From Alphaproteobacteria bacterium (GTDB lineage: Bacteria; Pseudomonadota; Alphaproteobacteria; Micavibrionales; Micavibrionaceae), in assembly GCA_028277665.1 (NCBI GenBank), contig JANQFU010000017.1:1-39471 (forward strand): a stretch of 39,471 nucleotides of DNA, given 5' to 3'. Below are positions 6,854 to 14,559 of this stretch, in pieces; positions within the stretch are counted from its first letter, which is position 1; every line of letters begins with the position of its first letter. The notes under the pieces were generated by a model. It was given only the letters and a program-made list of their open reading frames with translations. It was not told the DNA's origin and made no database searches. The position numbers and the translations under genes were made by a program.

Positions 6854-8644
6854 TCAATACACCCGTGCTTTTGGCGGGATGGGGTCCGCTTCGTCTGTCA
6901 GGGTATGGAGCGTGACGGGGCGCGTGTCAAGAGAGGTCCTGCCGGTTTCGTCAACCCGGCACAGGCTGTGTTTGAGCCAGTTGCGGTCGTCCCGGTCCGG
7001 GAAGTCTTCCCGCGCGTGCGCGCCGCGGGATTCCGTCCGGTTCGCGGCGGCGTGCATCGTGGCGACGGCCTGTGGCAGGAGGTTGTCCAGCTCCAGCGTT
7101 TCAATCAAATCCGTGTTGAAAACAAGAGAGCGGTCGGAGATGCCGAGATCGGCCCGGCCGCGATAGCAGGCGTCGATTTTTTCGACGCCTTCGGCGAGGG
7201 TTTCGCCTGTGCGGAAGACGGCGGCATGGTTTTGCATGATGTGCTGCATGTCGGCGCGGAGCTCCGCCGTTGTTGTCTTGCCTTTGGCGTTGCGGAAGTG
7301 GTCGAGGCGTTCGAGGGCGCGTGCGCCGTTATCTCCGCGTAACGATTTATGCGGCGCGCCGGGAATGACCGTCTCGGCGGCACAGATTGCGGCGGCCCGT
7401 CCGAAGACGACCAGATCCAGAAGCGAGTTTGAGCCCAGGCGGTTCGCGCCGTGAACGGAGACGCAGGCGGCCTCGCCAATGGCCATCAGCCCCGGGACAA
7501 TCCGGTTCGGGTCTTTGGGTGTGGGGTTCAGGACCTCTGTGCGGACGTTCGTCGGGATTCCGCCCATGTTGTAATGCACGGTCGGCAGGACGGGGATGGG
7601 CTCTTTCGTGACGTCGACCCCGGAGAAGATCTTCGCGGTCTCGGCAATCCCGGGCAGGCGGGAGTGAATGATGTCGGGATCCAGATGTTCGAGGTGAAGG
7701 TGGATATGATCGTTCTTCTCCCCGACGCCGCGGCCTTCGCGAATTTCGATCGTCATTGCGCGCGAGACGACGTCCCGGCTGGCGAGGTCTTTGGCGGTCG
7801 GCGCATAACGCTCCATGAAGCGTTCGCCTTCGGCATTGGTCAGGTATCCGCCTTCGCCCCGGACGCCTTCGGTGATCAGGCAGCCCGCGCCGTAGATTCC
7901 GGTCGGGTGGAACTGGACGAATTCCATGTCCTGTAGCGGGATTCCCGCGCGCAGAACCATCCCGTTTCCGTCGCCCGTGCAGGTATGCGCGGAGGTGCAG
8001 GAGAAGTAGGTCCGCCCGTATCCGCCGGTTGCGAGGACCGTTTTATGCGCGCGGAACCGGTGGATCGTTCCGTCCGTCATGCCAAGAGCCATGACGCCGG
8101 CGCAGGATCCGTCATCGTCCATGATCAGGTCGAGCGCGAAAAACTCGATGAAAAACTCGGCTTTGTGTTTGATCGCCTGCTGATAGAGCGTGTGGAGGAT
8201 CGCGTGGCCCGTCCGGTCCGCCGCCGCGCAGGTGCGCTGTGCCGTGCCTTCTCCAAAACGGGTCGTCATCCCGCCGAATGCGCGCTGATAGATCCGCCCG
8301 TCTTTCGTCCGGCTGAACGGGACGCCGTAATGCTCCAGCTCGATCACGGCCGGGATGGCTTCGCGGCACATATATTCGATGGCGTCCTGATCGCCGAGCC
8401 AGTCGGAGCCTTTGACGGTGTCATACATATGATAACGCCAGTCGTCTTCGCCCATATTCGCGAGTGCCGCCGAAATTCCGCCTTGCGCCGCGACGGTGTG
8501 CGAGCGCGTCGGGAAGACTTTCGACAGGCACGCCGTCTTCAGGCCCTTTTCCGCCATGCCGAGCGTCGCGCGCAGCCCGGCCCCGCCGCCGCCGACAACA
8601 ACGACGTCATAGGTATGATCGATGATTTCATAGGAATCTGTCAT
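6854..8644 (-). CDS. sdhA: succinate dehydrogenase flavoprotein subunit
   Basis: The 596-aa catalytic subunit oxidises succinate to fumarate using covalent FAD. The dinucleotide-binding loop [12 protein letters not shown] is at about 15-26, the FAD-linked His49 is in [11 protein letters not shown], and the active-site region [25 protein letters not shown] and the C-terminal [16 protein letters not shown] block are intact. The length is normal. AAGGAAG is 7 nt upstream of the ATG. sdhC and sdhD are about 5 kb upstream on the same strand, separated from sdhA by five solute-binding protein genes. sdhB does not follow and is not in the window. Confidence 0.97.
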   Translation of the reverse strand: MTDSYEIIDHTYDVVVVGGGGAGLRATLGMAEKGLKTACLSKVFPTRSHTVAAQGGISAALANMGEDDWRYHMYDTVKGSDWLGDQDAIEYMCREAIPAVIELEHYGVPFSRTKDGRIYQRAFGGMTTRFGEGTAQRTCAAADRTGHAILHTLYQQAIKHKAEFFIEFFALDLIMDDDGSCAGVMALGMTDGTIHRFRAHKTVLATGGYGRTYFSCTSAHTCTGDGNGMVLRAGIPLQDMEFVQFHPTGIYGAGCLITEGVRGEGGYLTNAEGERFMERYAPTAKDLASRDVVSRAMTIEIREGRGVGEKNDHIHLHLEHLDPDIIHSRLPGIAETAKIFSGVDVTKEPIPVLPTVHYNMGGIPTNVRTEVLNPTPKDPNRIVPGLMAIGEAACVSVHGANRLGSNSLLDLVVFGRAAAICAAETVIPGAPHKSLRGDNGARALERLDHFRNAKGKTTTAELRADMQHIMQNHAAVFRTGETLAEGVEKIDACYRGRADLGISDRSLVFNTDLIETLELDNLLPQAVATMHAAANRTESRGAHAREDFPDRDDRNWLKHSLCRVDETGRTSLDTRPVTLHTLTDEADPIPPKARVY

Positions 8645-8690
8645 AGTGTGCTTCCTTTATGTTCGATTGTCGGCTGATTGAAGATGTTTT

Positions 8691-8853
8691 GAATCGCGAA
8701 GGCGCGAAGACGCGAAGTTTTTAAGGTGTGTATCCCCGGAACACAGCAAATAACTTTCAATAAATATGTATTATTTTTGTCTGTTTCCAATTTTCTTTGA
8801 ACCTGATGCAAAATGTCGAGCTCTCTTCGCGGCTTCGCGCCTTCGCGATTCAT
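8691..8853. repeat. inverted pair of GAATCGCGAAGGCGCGAAG repeats
   Basis: GAATCGCGAAGGCGCGAAG (8691-8709, continuing with further CGCGAAG units) is mirrored by CTTCGCGCCTTCGCGATTC near 8833-8852. About 100 bp of AT-rich DNA lies between the arms. The pair fills most of the gap between SBP5 and sdhA. The same unit recurs at 9832-9862 and 10788-10812 inside reading frames, where it encodes peptides like NREGAKT or KREGART, and as a palindrome at 28003-28063. Confidence 0.8.
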
Positions 8854-8878
8854 TCTGTTTCTCCGTTTACGCTCTCTT

Positions 8879-9871
8879 TTATCTACAAATGGCTGTGCCA
8901 TTTTCCGTGACAGACGGGTTTTTGCAATCGTCTCCGATCAGAAACGCATCTTTCGGCATGCCGTACGCGGCGATCAGGTCTCTTATGAGCGGCTCGTTTT
9001 CCGGCAGGCCGGTATCAAAGGTCTCGTTAAAGAGCGCGGCCATGTTCTCATCGCCTTTCGGCGTGACCAGAAACATACGCATGGTGATGACGGGCGCGTC
9101 CGAGAAACGGCGGATCGCGCCGGGATTGTTCTCCATGTAGCGGGATGCAGAAATATGCTCGTTGACGAAGGCGTCGACCTTATGATTTTCGAGCGTTTTG
9201 AACATCTCCGGGACCGGGGTCATCTGGGGCATGCTGAACTGGTCCGCGTCCGGGAAAAAGCCGCTCGTGATCTCGGTCAGGGCATAGCCGTCCACAGTCA
9301 GGAACGTCGCGGTCCTGAGTTGCTCATCCGTCATGTCGCTATCCGCCGGGACGTAGACATAGTAAGGCGTTCCGCCCAGAGGTCCCGAGAAATCGAGATG
9401 TTCGCGCCAGTTCTTTTCCGGTGAACAGGGGATGCAGAAGGCATCGATCCGGCCGTAATCGAGTGCCGGGACGATCTGATCGATATTGACCTCTTCGACC
9501 CAGTCGATCGTCAGTCCCTCGCGCGCCGCGACTGCGTTCAGGTAGTCATGGACGATTCCGCCCATCTCGCCGCTCACGGGATCGACGGAGACAAACGGCT
9601 CGTAGGGGAGATATCCGCAACGGATCGTTTTATTTTCCATAATCCTATTGTAGGCAGATCGGTCCTGTGCCTGTGCGGGCGCGGCAAGGATCAGGAAAGC
9701 ACAAGCACAAGCACAAACCGAAACCACCGCCGTCATCCTCTGCGAATGCAGAGGATCCATTCCAGAGCCCGCGCGAACGGAGGAATGGATCCTCCGGACA
9801 AGCCGGAGGATGACGGCATTAAAAAATCTTCGAGTCCTCGCGCCTTCGCGCTTCAAAATAGATTTCATCAT
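8879..9871 (-). CDS. periplasmic solute-binding protein, family 3 type (SBP5)
   Basis: This is the last of five tandem paralogs. The mature part has the family-3 solute-binding layout: TIRCGYLPYEPFVSVDPVSGEMGG at the start, a DYLNAVAAREGLTIDWVEE helix and strand, and IDAFCIPCSP where the others have a lone Cys. The start overlaps the SBP4 stop by 4 bp and has GGAGGAGAG directly upstream. Residues 5-17 are encoded by a CGCGAAGG-type repeat and residues 19-47 by an 87-bp palindromic element. The hydrophobic signal core (VVSVCACACAFLILAAPAQAQ) follows. The C-terminus differs from its paralogs, with DDCKNPSVTENGTAICR and two extra Cys. The ligand is unknown. Confidence 0.85.
   Translation of the reverse strand: MMKSILKREGARTRRFFNAVILRLVRRIHSSVRAGSGMDPLHSQRMTAVVSVCACACAFLILAAPAQAQDRSAYNRIMENKTIRCGYLPYEPFVSVDPVSGEMGGIVHDYLNAVAAREGLTIDWVEEVNIDQIVPALDYGRIDAFCIPCSPEKNWREHLDFSGPLGGTPYYVYVPADSDMTDEQLRTATFLTVDGYALTEITSGFFPDADQFSMPQMTPVPEMFKTLENHKVDAFVNEHISASRYMENNPGAIRRFSDAPVITMRMFLVTPKGDENMAALFNETFDTGLPENEPLIRDLIAAYGMPKDAFLIGDDCKNPSVTENGTAICR
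9730..9816 (-). repeat. 87-bp palindromic element inside SBP5
   Basis: CCGTCATCCTCTGCG and the matching GAGGATGACGG bound the element. By hand count it differs from the copy in SBP2 at about 8 of 87 positions. It is read in frame as residues 19-47 of SBP5, giving an Arg-rich segment that includes VILRLVRRIHSSV and ends in RMTA just before the hydrophobic core of the signal peptide. Confidence 0.92.
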
Positions 9872-10824
9872 CTCTCCTCCGGCGGCTCATAACCGAGAGA
9901 CGCGCGATACATGTGTTTCCCCAGCGCGGGATAGCGCGCGAAGATCTCCTCCATCGTGCCGGTATAAAGAATGTCGAAAACAGTAACATCCAACATCCGG
10001 CGAAAACGCGCGGCCTCGGCTGGGATCGGCAGCGTAATTGGAGAGAGATATGTCGGTGCACCGGCCACTCGCCGGATTTTATCCGGATTTCCAGCCATGA
10101 ATTTTTCGGCGTTCACGGGATCGGTCAAAGCAACATCCGCCCGCCCGTTCGCGATTTCGAGCAACAGATGAGACGGATCGGCCATCTGCGGAAGAGTTTT
10201 AAGCTGGGCCTTCGGAAACGTCCGGGGCGGGAGCATGCTGCTATATTCCCCGTCATACCCAAGGAACGTGACCTCCGGATCGTTCATCGCGCCGTAATCA
10301 TTGTCGAACCGCGTGACGCCCGCGGCCACGTAGGCATAATAGGGCCACCAGAAAAGCGGACGCGTAAAATCCGAGACGCGCGCCCGGCCCGGCGTCGGAG
10401 ACATCGGCCCGCAGATCACGTCATATCGCCCGGTCGAAAAGCCTTCGAACATCGAGCCGAAAGAGACTTCCTCCGTCCACGCGATCTTGAGATCGAGCCG
10501 CGCACCGATCTCCGTCATCAGATCGTAATAGACCCCGCTCAGCGTGCCGGTGTTCACATCCTTTTCCAGCACGGAAGGCCACAGGAAATACCCGCAGCGG
10601 ATTTCTCCGCGCTCCATCACCCGGTCGTAGACCTCCCCGGCCCGGGCGGGAAAAGCGGAGAACAACACCATCACTAAAAACAGCACCACAAAGGGGACAT
10701 GATACTTGTATCGTGTCCCCTCAAGAAACGAACGCACCAAGGGGACACAATATCCCTTGGCCAGATTGTGTCCCCTCAGGAATCCTGTCTTCGCGCCTTC
10801 GCGATTCAAAAATCCGGTCATCAT
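9868..10824 (-). CDS. periplasmic solute-binding protein, family 3 type (SBP4)
   Basis: The 318-aa paralog starts with ATG overlapping the SBP3 stop. Its N-terminus MMTGFLNREGAKTG comes from a CGCGAAGG-type repeat, and about residues 17-44 come from two GGGGACA hairpins. The hydrophobic core VVLFLVMVLFSAFPARAG follows. The mature domain begins VYDRVMERGEIRCGYFLWPSVLEKDVNTG and keeps the second conserved Cys in YDVICGPMSPTPGRARVSDF. ATGA overlaps at both ends indicate translational coupling. No transporter partner is nearby; the ligand is unknown. Confidence 0.85.
   Translation of the reverse strand: MMTGFLNREGAKTGFLRGHNLAKGYCVPLVRSFLEGTRYKYHVPFVVLFLVMVLFSAFPARAGEVYDRVMERGEIRCGYFLWPSVLEKDVNTGTLSGVYYDLMTEIGARLDLKIAWTEEVSFGSMFEGFSTGRYDVICGPMSPTPGRARVSDFTRPLFWWPYYAYVAAGVTRFDNDYGAMNDPEVTFLGYDGEYSSMLPPRTFPKAQLKTLPQMADPSHLLLEIANGRADVALTDPVNAEKFMAGNPDKIRRVAGAPTYLSPITLPIPAEAARFRRMLDVTVFDILYTGTMEEIFARYPALGKHMYRASLGYEPPEER
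10692..10776 (-). repeat. paired GGGGACA hairpins inside SBP4
   Basis: Two hairpins lie side by side: AGGGGACATGATAC pairs with its complement ending TGTCCCCT (10692-10721), and AGGGGACACAAT pairs with ATTGTGTCCCCT (10740-10776). They are a different family from the CCGTCAT-ended elements and are read in frame as the N-terminal extension of SBP4. Elements of this look are often REP-like, but no transposase is present here. Confidence 0.8.
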
Positions 10825-11756
10825 TCTATCACCTCATACGGTTTACGCACACGGTACAAACTTCCGGGCGCGGCTTCATAGCGGGTCAGGAGCCTGTCCA
10901 CAAAGCCGTCATTCACAAGTTCGGTCAGCGCCATATTCATGAAGTTCAGCATTTCCTGCTCGCCCTTGCGAACCATAAACGCATTCGAATAGACCCGCAG
11001 CGGGCGCTCGGGGATTAGGTTCTTCAGCGCGCCGGGATGTTTTTTCAAAAATTGCTGAGCCATGTTGACCTCGATGAACGCCGCGTCAGCCTTGCCGTCC
11101 ACAACGTTCACCAATTGAAGCGCATAATCGCTCATATGCGGCATAGCGAGAATTTTCGCGTTCGGAAAATCCTGCGCGGCGACGATCTCGGAGATACTCC
11201 CGTCCATGCTGGAAATCGTCACGGCGGGATCGTTGAGATCCCCGATGTCTGAAAATCGCGTCTCGTCCGCCCGCACGAATGCCCCAAGACCGCTATACCA
11301 AAGTGGAACAGTCGACGTGCCATATACGCCAGTAGAGATCATCGTCCAGATCGTCGAGCACAAAAGATCGACATTCGGGCGTTTGATATCCTCACCAAAC
11401 GTGCCATAGGAGCTTTCAACGGTCCATTCCACTTTAAGCCCAAGCCCGGTTCGCGCGGCGATTTCATCCATAATGTCCACGGCGATTCCGGACATCTCGT
11501 CTGTGTTCGGGGCCTTCATCACGACGGGCTCATAGATGAGATACCCGCACTGAATGGTCCCGGACTTGACCATCCGGTTGAACACCTCCCCGGCCCGGGC
11601 GGGCGCGGCGGGAAGCAGGAGGGTGCAAATCAAAACCACTCCCGTCATCCTCCGGCTTGCCTGGAGGACCCATTTCAAAACCTGCGTGAACGGATGGATG
11701 GATTCTCCGCATACGCGGAGGATGACGGATTGGGGGTATGCGACGATTTTTCTCAT
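10821..11756 (-). CDS. periplasmic solute-binding protein, family 3 type (SBP3)
   Basis: The 311-aa paralog starts at ATG 11756, overlapping the SBP2 stop by 4 bp, with GAGGTGAAGGA upstream. Residues 10-38 are encoded by an 87-bp element in the orientation opposite to the other copies, still open in this frame. The signal core VVLICTLLLPAAPARAG follows. The mature part begins VFNRMVKSGTIQCGYLIYEP and has the second conserved Cys in VDLLCSTIWTM. The C-terminal LYRVRKPYEVIE closely matches SBP2. It is a predicted periplasmic binder of a small polar ligand; specificity cannot be read from the sequence. Confidence 0.85.
   Translation of the reverse strand: MRKIVAYPQSVILRVCGESIHPFTQVLKWVLQASRRMTGVVLICTLLLPAAPARAGEVFNRMVKSGTIQCGYLIYEPVVMKAPNTDEMSGIAVDIMDEIAARTGLGLKVEWTVESSYGTFGEDIKRPNVDLLCSTIWTMISTGVYGTSTVPLWYSGLGAFVRADETRFSDIGDLNDPAVTISSMDGSISEIVAAQDFPNAKILAMPHMSDYALQLVNVVDGKADAAFIEVNMAQQFLKKHPGALKNLIPERPLRVYSNAFMVRKGEQEMLNFMNMALTELVNDGFVDRLLTRYEAAPGSLYRVRKPYEVIE
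11642..11728 (+). repeat. 87-bp palindromic element inside SBP3, opposite orientation
   Basis: The outer ends are CCGTCATCC and GGATGACGG as in the other copies, but the two internal hairpins are exchanged: the CTCCGG-type is on the left and the CTCCGC-type on the right. The element is therefore inverted relative to 9730-9816 and 12571-12657. It sits 28 nt after the A of the SBP3 start codon, the same offset as in SBP2. Confidence 0.88.
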
Positions 11757-12685
11757 TCCTTCACCTCATAGGGTTTGGCAACGCGGAATATGAATGTCTG
11801 GTCCGGGTCGACTTTGTTAAGGATGTCGTCGATGATCCCAAGGTTCAAGGCGGCCTCGGTCGCTGAGTCCAGAACCCGAAACAGTTCATTCTCTCCTTTT
11901 GCTACGGAAAACATTGCCGGGTAAATCGCAACCGGCTCTCCGCCGAGAAGGCGTTTGATTTCGCCGGGATTATTTTTGATATATGGATCGGCCGCGAGCG
12001 GATCCATCACAACAAGATCGGCTTTCCCTGCTGCCACTTCCGAAAGGAGAAGCGTCGGATCTGTCATGTCGATAAGATTTCTGATTTTAGCCTTCGGGAA
12101 AAAGCGGTTCACGAAATCATAGGTGGAATCCCCATCGATCCCGACAAAATGCGCGCTCTCTGTATTCAGGTCGGCGCGGGTCGGATAGCGCGTCTCGTCC
12201 GCGCGTCCGTAGACATGCAGAGCTTGATATGAATAGGGGCGCGTGAAGTCGATATATTTGATTTTGGAGATAATCCATGGACCGTCGCCGCATATCGCAT
12301 CAACTTTTTTGGCCTTCAGGTCGGAAACCGTATAGCCCGGCTGAACCTCGACCAGTTCCATTTCAAGATCGGCAAGTGCAATGATAGCTTCCCAGATATC
12401 CTTGGAGAAGCCTTTAACCTCTCCTGTATTGGGGTCTTTATAAAGATAGGGCGGCCAGAAAACTCCGCCGCATCGGATCTTTCCGGTCTCCATGACGCGG
12501 TCGTAGGTGGATGACTCCTGTGCCTGCACGGGAACAGAGAGAATCAGGAGCGCACAAATCAAAATTACTCCCGTCATCCTCTGCGAAGGCAGAGGATCCA
12601 TTCCGAATCCTGCGCAGACGGATGAATGGATCCTCCGGACAAGCCGGAGGATGACGGTGTGGGTATGCGCGATTGCCCGGTTCAT
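11753..12685 (-). CDS. periplasmic solute-binding protein, family 3 type (SBP2)
   Basis: The 310-aa paralog starts at ATG 12685, overlapping the SBP1 stop by 4 bp, with AAGGAGG 5-6 nt upstream. Residues 10-38 are the in-frame 87-bp element, followed by the signal core VILICALLILSVPVQAQ. The mature protein begins STYDRVMETGKIRCGGVFWP, then PPYLYKDPNTGEVKG, and keeps the second Cys in VDAICGDGPW. The C-terminal FRVAKPYEVKE matches the other paralogs. No neighbouring permease gives a transport role, so it may serve a distant ABC system or a signalling receptor. Confidence 0.85.
   Translation of the reverse strand: MNRAIAHTHTVILRLVRRIHSSVCAGFGMDPLPSQRMTGVILICALLILSVPVQAQESSTYDRVMETGKIRCGGVFWPPYLYKDPNTGEVKGFSKDIWEAIIALADLEMELVEVQPGYTVSDLKAKKVDAICGDGPWIISKIKYIDFTRPYSYQALHVYGRADETRYPTRADLNTESAHFVGIDGDSTYDFVNRFFPKAKIRNLIDMTDPTLLLSEVAAGKADLVVMDPLAADPYIKNNPGEIKRLLGGEPVAIYPAMFSVAKGENELFRVLDSATEAALNLGIIDDILNKVDPDQTFIFRVAKPYEVKE
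12571..12657 (-). repeat. 87-bp palindromic element inside SBP2
   Basis: The ends CCGTCATCCTC and GAGGATGACGG and both internal hairpins match the copy in SBP5 almost exactly. It begins 28 nt after the A of the SBP2 start codon and is read in frame as residues 10-38. It has an Arg-rich first half and ends in RMTG. Confidence 0.92.
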
Positions 12686-13644
12686 TTTGCCTCCTTGTAA
12701 GGCGTATCCACACGGATAAACATGTCGGGATATTCGGCGTCATAGCGGCGCAGGATCCGGTCCACGATCCCGAAATTGACAAGCTGCGCGACCCCGGCGT
12801 TCAACATGTGCCAGAGTTCGTGCTCGTGGATGTCGATCCCGATCGTGAGCGGATAAATCTGAAGATAGTCCTGTGAAGGCACCATGCGGATTTTTCCCGG
12901 ATTGCTGTCCATGAAGGCCTTTCCGATAAAGGGAGCCGTAAACGTCACATCGGCTTTGTTCGAAACCACGTTCATGAGCAACGTATCGTCCCCGCCCATC
13001 TGAACCTTTGCGATCCGCTGTGCCTGCGGAAAATTTTTTCTGGCGATCTCGTCGCTGATATCGCCGTCATTCGTCGCGATTCGCACGGCGGGATCGTTGA
13101 TGGCCGCATAATTATTATCGAAGCGCATATCGTCCGCACGGACGAACACGCCAAGCGGGACATAATAGAACGGGTCCGTAAAGGCCATGCGGGCCCCTCG
13201 CAACGCGGTGGCCGCCGTTCCCATGCAGAGCGCATCCACACGCCCGGCCCCGAGCGCTGCTGTGACCTGACCCATGTCGATCTCTTCGGCATATTCAATG
13301 CGGATATCGAGTGCCGCGCCGAGTTCTTCCAGCAGTTCATAAAAGACGCCGCTATAGACCCCCGTATTCGGATCCTTGCTGAACGAAGGCGGAAAATTCC
13401 CGTACCCGCAGCGCAGGACCTGCTCCCGGATGACCCGGTCATAGGCTGATTCCTTCTCCGCCGCTTGAGCGGGCGCGGAGAGGGCCATAAGAGCGAAAAT
13501 CAAAAATCCCCCCGTCATTGCGAGGAGGTCGTCAGACCGACGAAGCAATCCAGAAGTCCATGACATTCGCTTTTTTTCTGGATTGCTTCGCTCACGTTGT
13601 TCGCTCGCAATGACGGGTTGTGTGTTTGTGACGATTTTTCCCAT
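12682..13644 (-). CDS. periplasmic solute-binding protein, family 3 type (SBP1)
   Basis: The 320-aa first paralog starts 8 bp after the sdhD stop, and its ribosome binding site GGAGGG lies inside the last codons of sdhD. Residues 10 to about 45 are encoded by a 107-bp palindromic repeat of another family, followed by the signal core GFLIFALMALSAPAQA. The mature domain has SAYDRVIREQVLRCGYGNFPPSF, KDPNTGVYSG, the second Cys in VDALCMGTAAT and a C-terminal FIRVDTPYKEAK. Its placement after sdhD implies co-transcription with the sdh genes. The ligand is unknown. Confidence 0.86.
   Translation of the reverse strand: MGKIVTNTQPVIASEQRERSNPEKKRMSWTSGLLRRSDDLLAMTGGFLIFALMALSAPAQAAEKESAYDRVIREQVLRCGYGNFPPSFSKDPNTGVYSGVFYELLEELGAALDIRIEYAEEIDMGQVTAALGAGRVDALCMGTAATALRGARMAFTDPFYYVPLGVFVRADDMRFDNNYAAINDPAVRIATNDGDISDEIARKNFPQAQRIAKVQMGGDDTLLMNVVSNKADVTFTAPFIGKAFMDSNPGKIRMVPSQDYLQIYPLTIGIDIHEHELWHMLNAGVAQLVNFGIVDRILRRYDAEYPDMFIRVDTPYKEAK
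13511..13617 (-). repeat. 107-bp palindromic element inside SBP1
   Basis: The element runs from CCCGTCATTGCGAGG to GCAATGACGGG, with a GAAGCAATCCAG/CTGGATTGCTTC inner stem. It differs in body from the 87-bp family but shares the CCGTCAT terminal repeat. It starts about 28 nt after the A of the SBP1 start codon, the same offset as the elements in SBP2 and SBP3, and is read in frame as part of the N-terminal region. Confidence 0.88.
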
Positions 13645-13652
13645 TTTTTTGC

Positions 13653-14042
13653 TTACCCTCCGAACGCGACTTTGAGAACGCAGACGCAGGCAAAAACGCC
13701 GCCTGCGGCGAAGAAGAACAGCATGCCGAGCAGTTTTGCGTTTTTGAATGCCGGGCAGGAAATATAATCCTCGACGATTTCCCGTGCGCCGAGCCAGGCA
13801 TGTGTGAACATGGCCCAGATTAAAAGCAGGACGCCGGCCGCATTATGCGGTGCGGAGAGCCATGCCCGCGCCTCAAAATAATCCGCATGTGCGAGCGTGC
13901 CGATCGACCACAGGAACCAGCCGCCGAGGATGATGAGGGCGGCTGCGGCGATGCGCAGGCGCAGCCAGTCGCGATGTCCGCTTTTGGCCGATCCGCGGCC
14001 GAGTGCCCGGCCGAGTCCGCTTTGGAATATATGCTGTTTCAT
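13653..14042 (-). CDS. sdhD: succinate dehydrogenase membrane anchor subunit SdhD
   Basis: The 129-aa anchor subunit has the alphaproteobacterial N-terminal motif LGRALGRGSAKSGHRDW, three membrane helices (about 32-52, 65-84 and 104-124) and the conserved HAWLGAREIVEDY segment, whose His and acidic residues lie near the quinone/heme site. It follows sdhC by 14 bp. Its last codons carry the ribosome binding site for SBP1, which replaces the sdhA expected next in a standard sdhCDAB operon. Confidence 0.93.
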   Translation of the reverse strand: MKQHIFQSGLGRALGRGSAKSGHRDWLRLRIAAAALIILGGWFLWSIGTLAHADYFEARAWLSAPHNAAGVLLLIWAMFTHAWLGAREIVEDYISCPAFKNAKLLGMLFFFAAGGVFACVCVLKVAFGG

Positions 14043-14056
14043 TTATGTGTCCTCTC

Positions 14057-14446
14057 TTACGCCATGTATTTCAGGCAATACCAGGCCGAGCCTGTCAGAA
14101 TGACCGTCGCGGCCAGAACGAGATAGCCGGCGATATAGGATTGTTTCAGCTTCAGGAGCAGGCCCATATCCCAGAGCAGATGCCGGATTCCATTGCAGAA
14201 GTGATAGCAAAAACACGCGAGCCAGCCGAAAAGCATGACCTGACCGTACCAGGCGCTCCAGAGCATCCGGAACAGGGCATAGGCTTCCGGCCCATAGGCG
14301 AGGGCGCCGAGCCACCATAAAAACGGCAAAATCCCGATGGCGAGGGCGCCGCCGGTCATCCGGTGCAAAATAGAGGTCACGGACGTCAGTTGCGGGCGGT
14401 AGACCTGAAGGTGCGGGGAGAGGGGTTTATCCTGAACGGGGCTCAT
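14057..14446 (-). CDS. sdhC: succinate dehydrogenase cytochrome b556 subunit SdhC
   Basis: The 129-aa subunit carries KPLSPHLQVYRPQLTSVTSI at residues 7-26, which holds the quinone-site Ser/Arg region, three membrane helices, and the HFCNGIRHLLWDMG motif at 82-95. That motif's His residues include the expected heme b ligand. It is the first gene of the minus-strand operon sdhC-sdhD-SBP1-5, about 57 nt downstream of a good promoter. Confidence 0.95.
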   Translation of the reverse strand: MSPVQDKPLSPHLQVYRPQLTSVTSILHRMTGGALAIGILPFLWWLGALAYGPEAYALFRMLWSAWYGQVMLFGWLACFCYHFCNGIRHLLWDMGLLLKLKQSYIAGYLVLAATVILTGSAWYCLKYMA

Positions 14447-14502
14447 GAGAAGGATCCTGTGTTCGATATATGATATAAACGTACATGTCCGAGGGCCGTC
14501 CC

Positions 14503-14530
14503 ATCATAGGCCATCGCGCCGCGAGATCAA
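14503..14530 (-). promoter_or_regulatory. probable sdhC operon promoter
   Basis: On the minus strand TTGATC (14530-14525) and TATGAT (14508-14503) are 16 nt apart and lie 57 nt upstream of the sdhC start codon. This fits a sigma-70-type promoter for sdhC-sdhD and the solute-binding genes. It is based on consensus match only. Confidence 0.5.
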
Positions 14531-14559
14531 TAGACAATGGACAAAGGTATGTACTGCGT

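Noticed and set aside
6462..7342. Plus-strand frames across the 152-bp and 72-bp repeats into sdhA
   Set aside because: They are repeat translations joined to antisense sdhA and resemble no protein family.
6761..13617. CRISPR array
   Set aside because: The repeats are palindromic, of several families, dispersed and without regular spacers. No cas genes are present.
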